Positions 44,509 to 52,628 of a stretch of DNA of 64,000 nt are shown piece by piece. Position 1 is the first letter of the stretch, and each line of letters begins with the position of its first letter. Made by a program: the position numbers and the translations under genes. The stretch is from CBDBJK01 sp965206395 (GTDB lineage: Bacteria; Chloroflexota; Dehalococcoidia; Lucifugimonadales; CATOSD01). A model generated the notes under the pieces. The model was not told the origin of the DNA, made no database searches, and worked only from the letters and a program-made list of their open reading frames with translations. The stretch covers positions 186,001 to 250,000 of the forward strand of contig CBDBJK010000037.1 in the NCBI GenBank assembly GCA_965206395.1, in the 5' to 3' direction.

Positions 44509-46026
44509 ATGGATAAACTGACGCAGATGAGAAAATGGCTGCTGCTAGGAATGGGAGGTGCGTTCCTGATAACGTTGGGCGTGTTGGCGGCTTCGGCAGT
44601 CTCAAGCATGGTCACCGCGCACGGAGGCGCTAGCGGCAAGATTCATGCCTGCGTCAACAGCAGTATAGGGCTGGTACTTCTCGTACCGCCTAACAACGAC
44701 TGTAGCGCTTTGCCAGCGGCCTGGAGAAATCCAATCGACTGGGATATCGAAGGCGGCGACGAAGACTGGGCAGGCATCGGCACTGGGAGCATATTTCCGG
44801 CGGACCTGACGAACAACGTCGGCATCGGAACGGCGAATCCTCAGAAGAAGCTCCACGTCGGCTCGGACCTCGATACAGTTACAGGCCTTGGGGCTTCGGG
44901 GGACGGCGTCCGCATAGACGGCGTGCTAGAGTTGACAGAAAGCGGCGTGCCGCCAGACCCAAGCGAGTCCAGTGTATACCTGTACACAGACGCCGACTCC
45001 TGCCTTCGCGTCAGATTCCACACGGGCAATGACATATCGTTGGGATGTCCAGAACCCCCAGAAGTTATTCGGTTCCACGATGGTCAATGGGATAGCCTGT
45101 GGCTCAACAACGCCGTCGCCATGTACATTATCGAGCATGGATATGGCTATCCTGTTGAGAGCGTCGTAGGCAATAGGACATCTATACGACAAGGCCTACC
45201 GGCAGGCGATCTGGACGTGAACATGGAGATGTGGCGGGTCAACGATAAGGACTGGGTTGAGGAGCAGATCGCGCTCGGCACTATTATCGATCTCGGCCAG
45301 ATTTATGAGCAAGCAACTCAGGGCTGGTACGTGCCTACCTATATGATCGAAGGAGACCCGGACAGGGGTATAGAGGCGACGGCCCCTGAATTGAAGACGG
45401 TGTTTGACCTTGTTCAGTACAAAGACCTGTTCAAAGACCCTGAAGACTCCAGCAAGGGCTTGTTAGTCAACTGTATTATCGGCTGGCGCTGTCAACAGAT
45501 CAACCGAATAAAATTAAATACCTACACCATCCAGGACGACTCGGCATTGAGCGACCATTTTAATGTCATCGAGCCGGGCGCAGCCGCTGGAATCGATGCT
45601 GCCATCAGAGGAGCACATGAGGCAGGCGAGCCGGTTCTCTCGTACTACTGGGAGCCTACCTAGTTGCTCGGCACGTACGATATGACCTTGCTGGAAGAGC
45701 CTCCCAACACCGAGCAGTGCGATGCCGCGATAGCTGAGGCTAGGGAAAACTACCATGATGATAACGTGGCAACTGAAGCCTGTGGCTACGAAAATACTGA
45801 TATTCACAACTTCATAAGCTCCATGCTCTTACAAAAGGCTCCAGAGGTCGTGCCGTTCCTGAATTCGATGTTCATGGGCACACAACGATTGCAAGAGTTG
45901 ATGGCTTACATGGATCAGAATGGGTTGACACCTGATGAGACAGCAGTTTACTTCCTTCAGAATTTTGAATGGTGCGGCTGGGTTTCTCAGGACATATGCG
46001 ACAAGGTCAAGGCGACTCTGCCTTGA
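44509..46026 (+). pseudogene. Surface-anchored OpuAC-type substrate-binding protein with in-frame TAG
   Basis: 505 codons from ATG 44509, ending at TGA 46026. An N-terminal hydrophobic helix (LLLGMGGAFLITLGVLAAS) is followed by GKIHACVNSSIGLVLLVPPNNDC, the same module as in the fibre at 20047, and then NVGIGTANPQKKLHV. From about residue 185 comes a glycine-betaine/choline-type OpuAC binding domain (QWDSLWLNNAVAMYIIEHGY, MEMWRVNDKDWV, EQATQGWYVPTYMI). TAG at 45661-45663 stands in YYWEPT-stop-LLGTYDM, where relatives have Trp. The second part (WCGWVSQDICDK) follows in frame. The fusion of a fibre-like module to a binding protein is unusual. Confidence 0.85.
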
Positions 46027-46094
46027 CATAAGCATCGATTGTTAAACCGTCGCGGAAGTCGTAGAATGCGGTCAACCTGACAAGGAGCGAAATA

Positions 46095-46910
46095 ATGGTC
46101 GAATACAACTACAGGACTCTACTCACGGAGAAGAAAGACCGCATCCTGACGATTACTCTGAACCGCCCTGAGGTTCTCAACGCCGTTGGCGACGGCATGC
46201 ACGACGAGCTTGAAGATATTTTCTACAAGGTCGGCAAAGACCACGAGGTCGCCGCAGTCGTTCTTACAGGCGCTGGCAGAGGTTTCTGCTCCGGCGGCGA
46301 CATAAGCAATATGGAAGGGCGTAGCGGCATTTCGGAGAGGGATGCGGGCATCGGTATCGTCTCGCAGAGCGCGCGGCGGCTCATCCAGAACATGCTCTGG
46401 GTTGAGCAGCCCATGATATGCGCCCTGAACGGAGCCGCCGCAGGCCTGGGGGCCACCCTCGCCCTATTCTGCGACATCATATACGCCTCCGACAGGGCCA
46501 GAATCGGCGATACCCACGTCAAGGCGGGCCTGGTCGCTGGGGACGGCGGCTCGGTTATCTGGCCCCTGTTAATCGGCATTTCCAAGGCCAAGGAACTCCT
46601 CATGACCGGCGACCTCATCGACGCCACCGAAGGGGAGCGCATCGGGCTGATAAACAAAGTGGTTCCTCACGACGACCTCATGCCCACCGTCATGGCGCTT
46701 GCCGAGCGGCTAGCCAACGGGCCTACCAATGCTATTCGAGGCACAAAGTACGCGCTGAACAAGCGCATCTGGAACGAGCTTAACACCTCGATGGACGTGG
46801 GCCTTATCCTGGAGGGCAAGAGCTTCCAGCACCCAGACCATAAAGAGGCGGCGAAGGCTTTCGTAGAGCAAAGGCCGCCTGCATACACGGGGACTGTAAA
46901 CTCTGCATAA
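46095..46910 (+). CDS. Enoyl-CoA hydratase/isomerase family protein
   Basis: A 271-residue crotonase-fold enzyme. ATG 46095 follows AAGGAGCGAAATA. TITLNRPEVLNAVGDGMH, VVLTGAGRGFCSGGD (oxyanion loop) and NGAAAGLGATLALFCDIIYASDRARIG are present; the second active-site Glu is not obvious (KAGLVAGDGGSV). The C-terminal RLANGPTNAIRGTKYALNK is typical. It may hydrate an enoyl-CoA formed downstream of the CoA-transferase route; substrate unknown. It is the last intact gene of the plus-strand amidase cluster. Confidence 0.92.
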   Translation: MVEYNYRTLLTEKKDRILTITLNRPEVLNAVGDGMHDELEDIFYKVGKDHEVAAVVLTGAGRGFCSGGDISNMEGRSGISERDAGIGIVSQSARRLIQNMLWVEQPMICALNGAAAGLGATLALFCDIIYASDRARIGDTHVKAGLVAGDGGSVIWPLLIGISKAKELLMTGDLIDATEGERIGLINKVVPHDDLMPTVMALAERLANGPTNAIRGTKYALNKRIWNELNTSMDVGLILEGKSFQHPDHKEAAKAFVEQRPPAYTGTVNSA

Positions 46911-46938
46911 GTTGTTACATCGAAGGGATGAAACACCG

Positions 46939-47040
46939 ATGACCTCTGGCAATCCAGTTTACGATATTGTAATTTCGAACGGCAGGGTCATGGACCCGGA
47001 GTCTGGACTTGACGACCTCCGCAACGCCGGGACGCGCCGT
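46939..47040 (+). pseudogene. Amidohydrolase/D-aminoacylase 5' stub
   Basis: ATG 46939 gives MTSGNPVYDIVISNGRVMD and PESGLDDLRN, the standard beginning of a D-aminoacylase/dihydroorotase-type amidohydrolase (YDxVIxNGRVMDPESGLD). After about 29 residues the match ends and the HxH metal motif never comes. Only the first strands remain, so this is a deletion relic. Confidence 0.75.
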
Positions 47041-47133
47041 CCGCACGCCGATCCATTGAGTCAAGATTGGGGTTCCGTGTGGTCAGCTAAAACCATGATA
47101 TCTACCCATAAGTTGAAATCAGTTCGCAGATAC

Positions 47134-47167
47134 GAGGCCTGGTTAATAGCCGGGCCTCTTTTCTTGT
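47134..47167 (+). terminator. Rho-independent terminator at the end of the amidase cluster
   Basis: GAGGCCTGG (47134-47142) pairs with CCGGGCCTC (47150-47158) with one G-U, followed by TTTTCTTGTTATT. It terminates plus-strand transcription and lies at the 3' end of the converging DUF2227 gene. Confidence 0.75.
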
Positions 47168-47649
47168 TATTCCCTGTGCTCTAGCCGTCTGCGTCCGCCA
47201 TCTGCGGCGATGTGCATACTGTCTGCTACGGTCAATCCGAGAAATACCCACGCAGAATAAGGCACAACTATTTTCCAGCCGATGCCGAAAACAATCAACG
47301 GCACAAGAGGAAGCAGCCACAGGCCCATAATCAATACACGTGTGATGGTGCCAACGAAATGCTCGTGGCTTATGCCTCTATGACGGAACATCCAACCGTA
47401 AGGCTTGCTCCAGTAGAAAAGGAAGCTGCCCCACAGTCCTCCGCGCTCTGCGAAGGTTCTAATGCCCCCTCCAATGTCCTGGTCCGGGTTTATGCCAACT
47501 GTCGAAAGGAAGTAGCCGCCTCCAAGGGCGGCCATACTCTGCCACGTGCCAACCGAATAGTCTCCGGCGAACCAGGCAAGCGCCAGCGACGCGGGGACTA
47601 TGAGGGCGGTCATGTTGACCAGTCGGTGTGTTCTGCCTGAAGACATCAC
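47167..47649 (-). CDS. DUF2227-family membrane protein
   Basis: A 160-residue protein that matches the DUF2227 (YdjM-like, putative metal-binding) plan: MSSGRTHRLVNM at the start, INPDQDIGGG, the FRHRGISHEHFVGTITRVL motif with conserved His residues, and two to three hydrophobic helices (ALIVPASLALAWFAG, VLIMGLWLLPLVPLIVFGI). Function is not established. Start ATG 47649 has no strong upstream ribosome-binding site. It is convergent with the amidase cluster and follows the helicase gene on the same strand. Confidence 0.85.
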   Translation of the reverse strand: MMSSGRTHRLVNMTALIVPASLALAWFAGDYSVGTWQSMAALGGGYFLSTVGINPDQDIGGGIRTFAERGGLWGSFLFYWSKPYGWMFRHRGISHEHFVGTITRVLIMGLWLLPLVPLIVFGIGWKIVVPYSAWVFLGLTVADSMHIAADGGRRRLEHRE

Positions 47650-47737
47650 GACCTCACGGAAGGCCGAGTGTTATCGGGTGCGGACTGTCATATACTAGGA
47701 AAAGCCTGCACCCGATATTAAGCCATTACGCCATCAG

Positions 47738-48955
47738 TTAGCCGTATAAAAAGGCCATCCGTTCTTGCTTCAAGTGGCTCCCCACATGGGCCTGGATGAT
47801 GTCCAGGGTCGAGAAATCCAATACGTCGGATACGAAGGTGATAGCGGTTCCGGGCTGTCCCATGCGCGCCGTTCTGCCGATGCGGTGGACGTACTCCTCC
47901 AGATTGCTGGGCATGTCGTAGTTGATGACGTGGGACACGGCAGGGATGTCCAGGCCTCGCGCGGCAACATTGGTAGCCACAAGGATGCGCAACTTTTTGG
48001 CGCGAAAACGATTCATCACACTCTCACGGCGCGACTGCGGCATGTCGCCGTGGATGGCTTCGGCGTCGTAGTTCTGGCGTTGCAGATGTCTTACGAGCTT
48101 GTCCACGCCGATCTTGGTGCGCCTGAATATCAATGCCTGAGTGATGCGCCCCGGCTCTCCAAGGAGGTTCTCCAGCGCGGCGGGCCGGTCTTGTGCTGCA
48201 ATCTCGTAATAAAGTTGCTCGACCTGCTCTACTGGTTCGGCGTCACCGCCAATTCTCACCCATTCGGGGTTGTTGAGATACCGATTAGCCAGCCTCTTGA
48301 TGGGGCCGGGCATGGTAGCGGAGAATAGCAAGGTCTGGCGAGTGCGTGGCGTGGCGCGAAGAATGCGCTCGATGTCCTCAGCGAAACCGATGTCAAGCAT
48401 CTGGTCTGCCTCATCCAGCACTACTATGCCAAGCCTGTCTAGGCGCACTGTGCGGCGGCCCATGTGATCCATAAGACGCCCGGGCGTTGCCACGATTACG
48501 TGAGCGCCCCGTTTCAGGGACTCAAGCTGCTGGTTCATAGACTGCCCGCCGTAAACGGTCACGCAGCGTATACCGCTAAACTGGCCCAGTCTGGAGATTT
48601 CGCCGCTGACCTGAACCGCAAGCTCGCGGGTGGGAGTCAGCACCAGCGCCTGCAGATGCTGGGCTTTCGGGTCCAGACTCTCTATCAGGGGAATGCCGAA
48701 TGCGGCAGTCTTGCCCGTGCCGGTCTGAGCCTGGCCTATGATGTCGCGCCCGGCGCGTGCCAACGGAATTACCCGTTCCTGCACGGGAGTGGGCGTGGTG
48801 TAGCCAATTTTCTCTAGGGCGTGAGCTATCGGGCCATTTACCGTCATCTCGCCGAAGTGTCCATCTTTCCCTTGCCACACTTCTGGAGTGCGCTCCCTGG
48901 TTGTTGCTGGGGGGCGACGCCTTCGTCTGTGTCTTTCCGGCGGACGCTCTGCCAA
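47738..48955 (-). CDS. DEAD-box ATP-dependent RNA helicase
   Basis: A 405-residue DEAD-box core. Q motif (YTTPTPVQERVIP), Walker A (AQTGTGKT), PTRELAVQ, TPGRL, DEAD (VVLDEADQM), SAT, HGDMPQSRRE, VATNVAARGLDIP and HRIGRTARMG are all intact. The start is uncertain. TTG 48955 is used, but the frame stays open upstream as a Pro/Ser/Arg-rich basic tail (QTSESPAPPPSQD, KRRASQ) to a stop near 49199 without an ATG or GTG. It probably acts on rRNA or mRNA folding. A terminator lies just upstream, so it is transcribed from its own promoter. Confidence 0.92.
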   Translation of the reverse strand: MAERPPERHRRRRRPPATTRERTPEVWQGKDGHFGEMTVNGPIAHALEKIGYTTPTPVQERVIPLARAGRDIIGQAQTGTGKTAAFGIPLIESLDPKAQHLQALVLTPTRELAVQVSGEISRLGQFSGIRCVTVYGGQSMNQQLESLKRGAHVIVATPGRLMDHMGRRTVRLDRLGIVVLDEADQMLDIGFAEDIERILRATPRTRQTLLFSATMPGPIKRLANRYLNNPEWVRIGGDAEPVEQVEQLYYEIAAQDRPAALENLLGEPGRITQALIFRRTKIGVDKLVRHLQRQNYDAEAIHGDMPQSRRESVMNRFRAKKLRILVATNVAARGLDIPAVSHVINYDMPSNLEEYVHRIGRTARMGQPGTAITFVSDVLDFSTLDIIQAHVGSHLKQERMAFLYG

Positions 48956-49180
48956 GCGCGTAACGGGTCGCGGCGCTCGCGAAGCTACGCCGTTCGCAGG
49001 CGGAGACGGTTCTCTAGGGCCAGCGATGACTGCCTGGTCTTGGGAAGGTGGCGGAGCAGGAGATTCTGAGGTCTGTGAAGCGCGCCTTTTGAAAAGGCTG
49101 CCGAGTTTGTTGGTTACTTTGCCGAGAGTGATAAGAGAAACCTCCGATGAGTTGGATGGGTAGGCAGGCCTCGTAATGCA

Positions 49181-49217
49181 AAAGAGGTGCGTCGCCTACA
49201 GGCGCGCACCTCTTTTT
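49181..49217. terminator. Bidirectional terminator
   Basis: A near-perfect hairpin (GAGGTGCGTCGCC with GGCGCGCACCTC) with TTTTT on the plus side and TTTT on the minus side. It ends the minus-strand glycosylase transcript and isolates the helicase gene. Confidence 0.85.
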
Positions 49218-49352
49218 GTTTGCTGTTTTCGATGCTCTGATACCGTCGATACATTTGATTATTAAGTCAGTCTAGCACATAAAATGATGAACTGTCAAAG
49301 ACGTCATATCCGTGCGCATCACATAAAACATCCGTTTGCGGGCTTCAAGAGC

Positions 49353-50761
49353 CTACAACGACGCCAGCAGCCTGTCGCCGAACTCGGCAGGCTCGCTGCG
49401 CTCTATGACTAGCGATACGGCGTTGTGGAACTCCATGAACTCCCTCATGGCGGCGGCAACTGAGGTCACAAGCTCTTCATCGGGCGAAATACCAGGCTCA
49501 AGATAGATGGCCTTGATGCGCAGTACTCCGGTCCTACGCTCTAGTTTCGGGTCGAAGCGGCCCACCAGTCGATCTTTGTGCAGTATTGGCAGGCAGAAGT
49601 ATCCCCACTTTCGAGATGGGCCGGGTTTGTAAGCCTCTAGGGTTTGCTGGAATCCCCAGAGCCGTATGTCCCGACCCTTTGCCCAGAACAGGCTATCGAA
49701 GGGGCTGAGACCAGTCGATCTTTGTGCAGTATTGGCAGGCAGAAGTATCCCCACTTTCGAGATGGGCCGGGTTTGTAAGCCTCTAGGGTTTGCTGGAATC
49801 CCCAGAGCCGTATGTCCCGACCCTTTGCCCAGAACAGGCTATCGAAGGGGCTGAGAAACGTCGTGCGTTCAGGATTCAGCGCGCCGTCGGCAGCCTCGTC
49901 CAGCAGAGGCAGGTTGTCCCGGTGCACAACGAAGTCGAGAACGCTGCCATCGTCGGTGCCACACTGAACTGCGACGAACATGCCATCTTTCGTTAGCTGC
50001 TCAAGGTGGGGCCTGGCATCAATGCGTTTCATATGAGTGTAGTCTGTCAACTGAGCCATCTGACAGATGCCCAGTGATTTCATCGAGCGCTCAAGCAAAT
50101 GCCGAGAGGTCTCGGCCTCTGTCGGTTCGCTCGCGTCCACCCAGTCAGGCAGCACACGCTCTCGCAGGTCGTAGACGCGCTGAAAGTTGACGCGATTGGC
50201 GACCATCAACTCGCCGTGGTCGTACAGGTGCTCAAGGGCGCGCTTGGACGGCTTCCAGTCCCACCAGCCGCTTCGAGTGCGGCCTTTGTGTTCGAAATCG
50301 GCGGAGCGCGCGGGGCCGTTGCCGTGAATGTGTTCCAGAATCATCTGCACGAGTTTGGCGTTTTCAGGGTCTTGCGCCCAGTCCCGACGCCATCCGTGTA
50401 TCCCATCCTGATACCGGCGCATGAGCGGAAGTCGGTAGCGGTATTCGCTAAGTGGGATGATGCAGGCCGCGTGAAGCCAATACTCGAAAAGCCGCCGCTC
50501 CGTATCGTCGAACAGCAGGCGGTCCAGATCTGCCGGGTCGTAGTGCCCTAACCGGCTCCACAGCACGATGTTCTGACTGCGGCGCACCATCTGCAAGGTG
50601 TCGATTTGCAGATGACCGATTTGTTCGATAATCGAGTAGACCTCATTGAGCATCGATGACCTCTTTGGGTCTGATTGAACGCCCAAGCCTTGAGCGTGCA
50701 GGGCCAAAGCGCGGACTGCTGATAGGGGATAAACGGTGTTGCTGTTGGTCACGGATGTCAC
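49353..50761 (-). pseudogene. YcaQ/AlkX-like winged-helix DNA glycosylase broken by a 146-bp tandem duplication
   Basis: Reading from 50761 gives MTSVTNSNTVYPLSAVRALA and the HTH_42 region VYSIIEQIGHLQIDTLQMVRR with QID at the QxD catalytic position, then WRDWAQDPENAK-type and LPLLDEAADGALNPERTTFL. At LSPFDSLFWAKGRDIRLWG the 146-bp block has been copied in tandem (49564-49709 and 49710-49855), shifting the frame. The remaining C-terminus (GRFDPKLERRTGVLRIK to LLASL) is read only after removing one copy. Restored length is about 420 residues, family-like. These proteins repair interstrand or alkyl lesions; here the gene is broken. Confidence 0.9.
49564..49855. repeat. Perfect 146-bp tandem duplication (2 copies)
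   Basis: Unit starts at ACCAGTCGATC; copies 49564-49709 and 49710-49855 appear identical base for base. Because 146 is not a multiple of 3 it shifts the host gene's frame. The identity implies a recent event or an assembly artefact. Confidence 0.93.
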
Positions 50762-50978
50762 TCCATGTCGTGGTATTTAGGAGGGAGTATACATCTCTTT
50801 CAGAACAAATGTCCAGTAGAAAACGGGCGAGCCTGCGGCATTGCTGAGGCTTGTGCTTCACTCAAATCTTCGGAGGGATTGACGGCGATAGTGAGCGCGG
50901 ATAACATTGGTTGCTGGCGGCAGAGTGTTTTCGACTGCCAGTCTTGATGAAAAGCGTCGGAGTCAAGGGAGACAACGT

Positions 50979-51299
50979 TTGAGCGATAGCGTGGTCGAAT
51001 GGCCCCGGATAAAGGAAATCCTGGATGCGGTAATGGCGCGCTGGGAGCGGCGCGAGGGCAGAAAGGGCTTGCCCGGAATTCACGACTATCACTGGGACAG
51101 CCCTCAGCATCTCGCCAACGACGAGGCTATGGGCAAGAAGTTCATCGAGCCGGGAGTCCCCGCAGAGGAGACCAATCTGATAATCTCGCTTCGGCGCGGC
51201 TTCGGCAACATACCCCGTATGCCAATGAGCGGCCCGTTCGTTAAGGAGGAGGATATCGAGGAAGTCGTGGACTGGATTGATGCGGGGATGCCTGAGTAA
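50979..51299 (+). CDS. Small protein of unknown function
   Basis: A 106-residue protein. The open frame extends upstream to 50907 but AGGGAG precedes TTG 50979, giving MSDSVVEWPRIKEILDAVMA. It ends EEDIEEVVDWIDAGMPE. The last part resembles the ending of c-type-like domains in that (SGPFVKEEDIEEVVDWI) is a helix of the kind seen there, but no CxxCH is present, so I do not call it a cytochrome. Stop at 51299 and the next start at 51300 are adjacent, so the two are translationally coupled. Confidence 0.65.
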   Translation: MSDSVVEWPRIKEILDAVMARWERREGRKGLPGIHDYHWDSPQHLANDEAMGKKFIEPGVPAEETNLIISLRRGFGNIPRMPMSGPFVKEEDIEEVVDWIDAGMPE

Positions 51300-51830
51300 A
51301 TGATAACTATCTTTTACCAGGGCCATGCCCGAACGCTGGACATCGAACGCGGGATCGCGTCGGGACACTTCGACGTCGCTCTTGCCGAATCGGGCCGCAA
51401 GCAGGCCGCCGAAGAGTACAGGCCGGTCTATGACGGCATCGAGTTTGACGCCGCATTTACTTCGGACACTCAGCGAGCCTATGAGACGGCGCAGATAATG
51501 CTCGCGGGCAAGGACACCCCTATTATGCAAGATGCCCGTCTCCGTGAATGCGATTACGGCGACATGACTGGCAGCTCGCGCTCAGAGGTCGAGGCGACGC
51601 GTCCACAGTACATCACGAAGCCGTTCCCGAATGGTGAGAGCTACGAACAGGTGATGCGCCGGATAAAGAACTTCATTGATGATCTGACAAAAGATAATGA
51701 CGGCAAAACGGTTCTGGTCGTCGGGCACTACGCTACATATCTTGGGCTTGAGCACATCATTAAAGGCGTGCCCGTCGTCGATGCAATGGCCTCTCAGCCG
51801 CCCGCGCTTGCCGAATACCGACTGGATTAG
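51300..51830 (+). CDS. Histidine phosphatase (phosphoglycerate-mutase-like) family protein
   Basis: A 176-residue member of the histidine phosphatase superfamily. The catalytic His is in YQGHARTLDIE, a variant of RHG that is seen in some subfamilies. Later Arg (TSDTQRAYETAQ), the acidic region ECDYGDMTGSSR and the second His (VLVVGHYATYLG) complete the site. The substrate is a phosphate ester of unknown kind. ATG 51300 directly abuts the preceding stop. It is followed 35 bp later by RraA. Confidence 0.87.
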   Translation: MITIFYQGHARTLDIERGIASGHFDVALAESGRKQAAEEYRPVYDGIEFDAAFTSDTQRAYETAQIMLAGKDTPIMQDARLRECDYGDMTGSSRSEVEATRPQYITKPFPNGESYEQVMRRIKNFIDDLTKDNDGKTVLVVGHYATYLGLEHIIKGVPVVDAMASQPPALAEYRLD

Positions 51831-51865
51831 AGAAAATCAAATATGACGAAAAGAGGAGGGAGCTT

Positions 51866-52552
51866 ATGGCAGACCTGACACGAGAACAGCTAGAGTCCTT
51901 AGGGGATATACAGTCGTGCGCCATCGCCAATGCCATCGAGACCTTTGACATACAGGGCAGAGACGAGGGCTTCATGCGCCCACCAATCAGCAGCATTTTT
52001 CCTGAGCTTGGGAACATGATTGGGTATGCCGTCACAGGCGTTATCACGGCAAGCACCCCGCCCAGCCCGCACATGCGAGTATCCAGAGCGGAGTGGATAG
52101 ATTACGTTCTCACCATACCTGAGCCAAGGGTTATCGTTCTGCACGACCTGGACTACCCTGACGTTATCGGCTCGTACTGGGGCGAGGTGCAGAGCAACGT
52201 TCACAGGGCGCTCGGATGCGTGGGAACGGTTACTGATGGCGGTGTGCGAGACCTGGACGAGATGAGAGAGCTTGGCTTTTTCGCTTTCGCGAGCGAGGTG
52301 TTGGTCTCCCATGCCTACGTTCATATGGTGGAGTTCGGCGTGCCCGTGACAATCGGAGGCCAGATCGTCAACCCTGGCGACATCGTAATGGGCGACCAGC
52401 ACGGCGTGCTGACTATCCCGCAGGAAATCGCATCAGACGTTCCGAAGGCGGTCAAAGAGGTCGAGATTGCGGAATGCAAGATTATCGACTACTGCCAGTC
52501 GTCGAGTTTCACCGCCGAAGGACTGAAGGAGCTTCTTCAGGGACGATACTAA
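51866..52552 (+). CDS. rraA: RraA-family protein (HMG/CHA aldolase-like)
   Basis: A 228-residue RraA-like protein. The metal/ligand loop is present: SYWGEVQSNVHRALGCVG then VTDGGVRDLDEMRELG, with the conserved GxxGxVTDGGxRD. GDIVMGDQHGVLTIP follows. Members are either regulators of RNase E (RraA) or 4-hydroxy-4-methyl-2-oxoglutarate aldolases; sitting next to a 2-hydroxyacid dehydrogenase, an aldolase role is more likely (inference). ATG 51866 follows GAGGAGGGAGCTT. Confidence 0.87.
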   Translation: MADLTREQLESLGDIQSCAIANAIETFDIQGRDEGFMRPPISSIFPELGNMIGYAVTGVITASTPPSPHMRVSRAEWIDYVLTIPEPRVIVLHDLDYPDVIGSYWGEVQSNVHRALGCVGTVTDGGVRDLDEMRELGFFAFASEVLVSHAYVHMVEFGVPVTIGGQIVNPGDIVMGDQHGVLTIPQEIASDVPKAVKEVEIAECKIIDYCQSSSFTAEGLKELLQGRY

Positions 52553-52628
52553 TCAACAGCCCTATCCTTTTCGTGGGAAAATTATAGAATTGGGTAATTT
52601 CCAGAAATTGCGGAGAAAGGACACACCA

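Noticed and set aside
315..45663. A reassigned stop codon (genetic code change) or selenocysteine
   Set aside because: TAA, TAG and TGA all occur as interruptions, replacing different residues, and many intact genes end with the same codons. The TGA in the SDR stands for Trp in its twin.
50979..51299. Cytochrome c assignment for the small protein
   Set aside because: No CxxCH haem motif.
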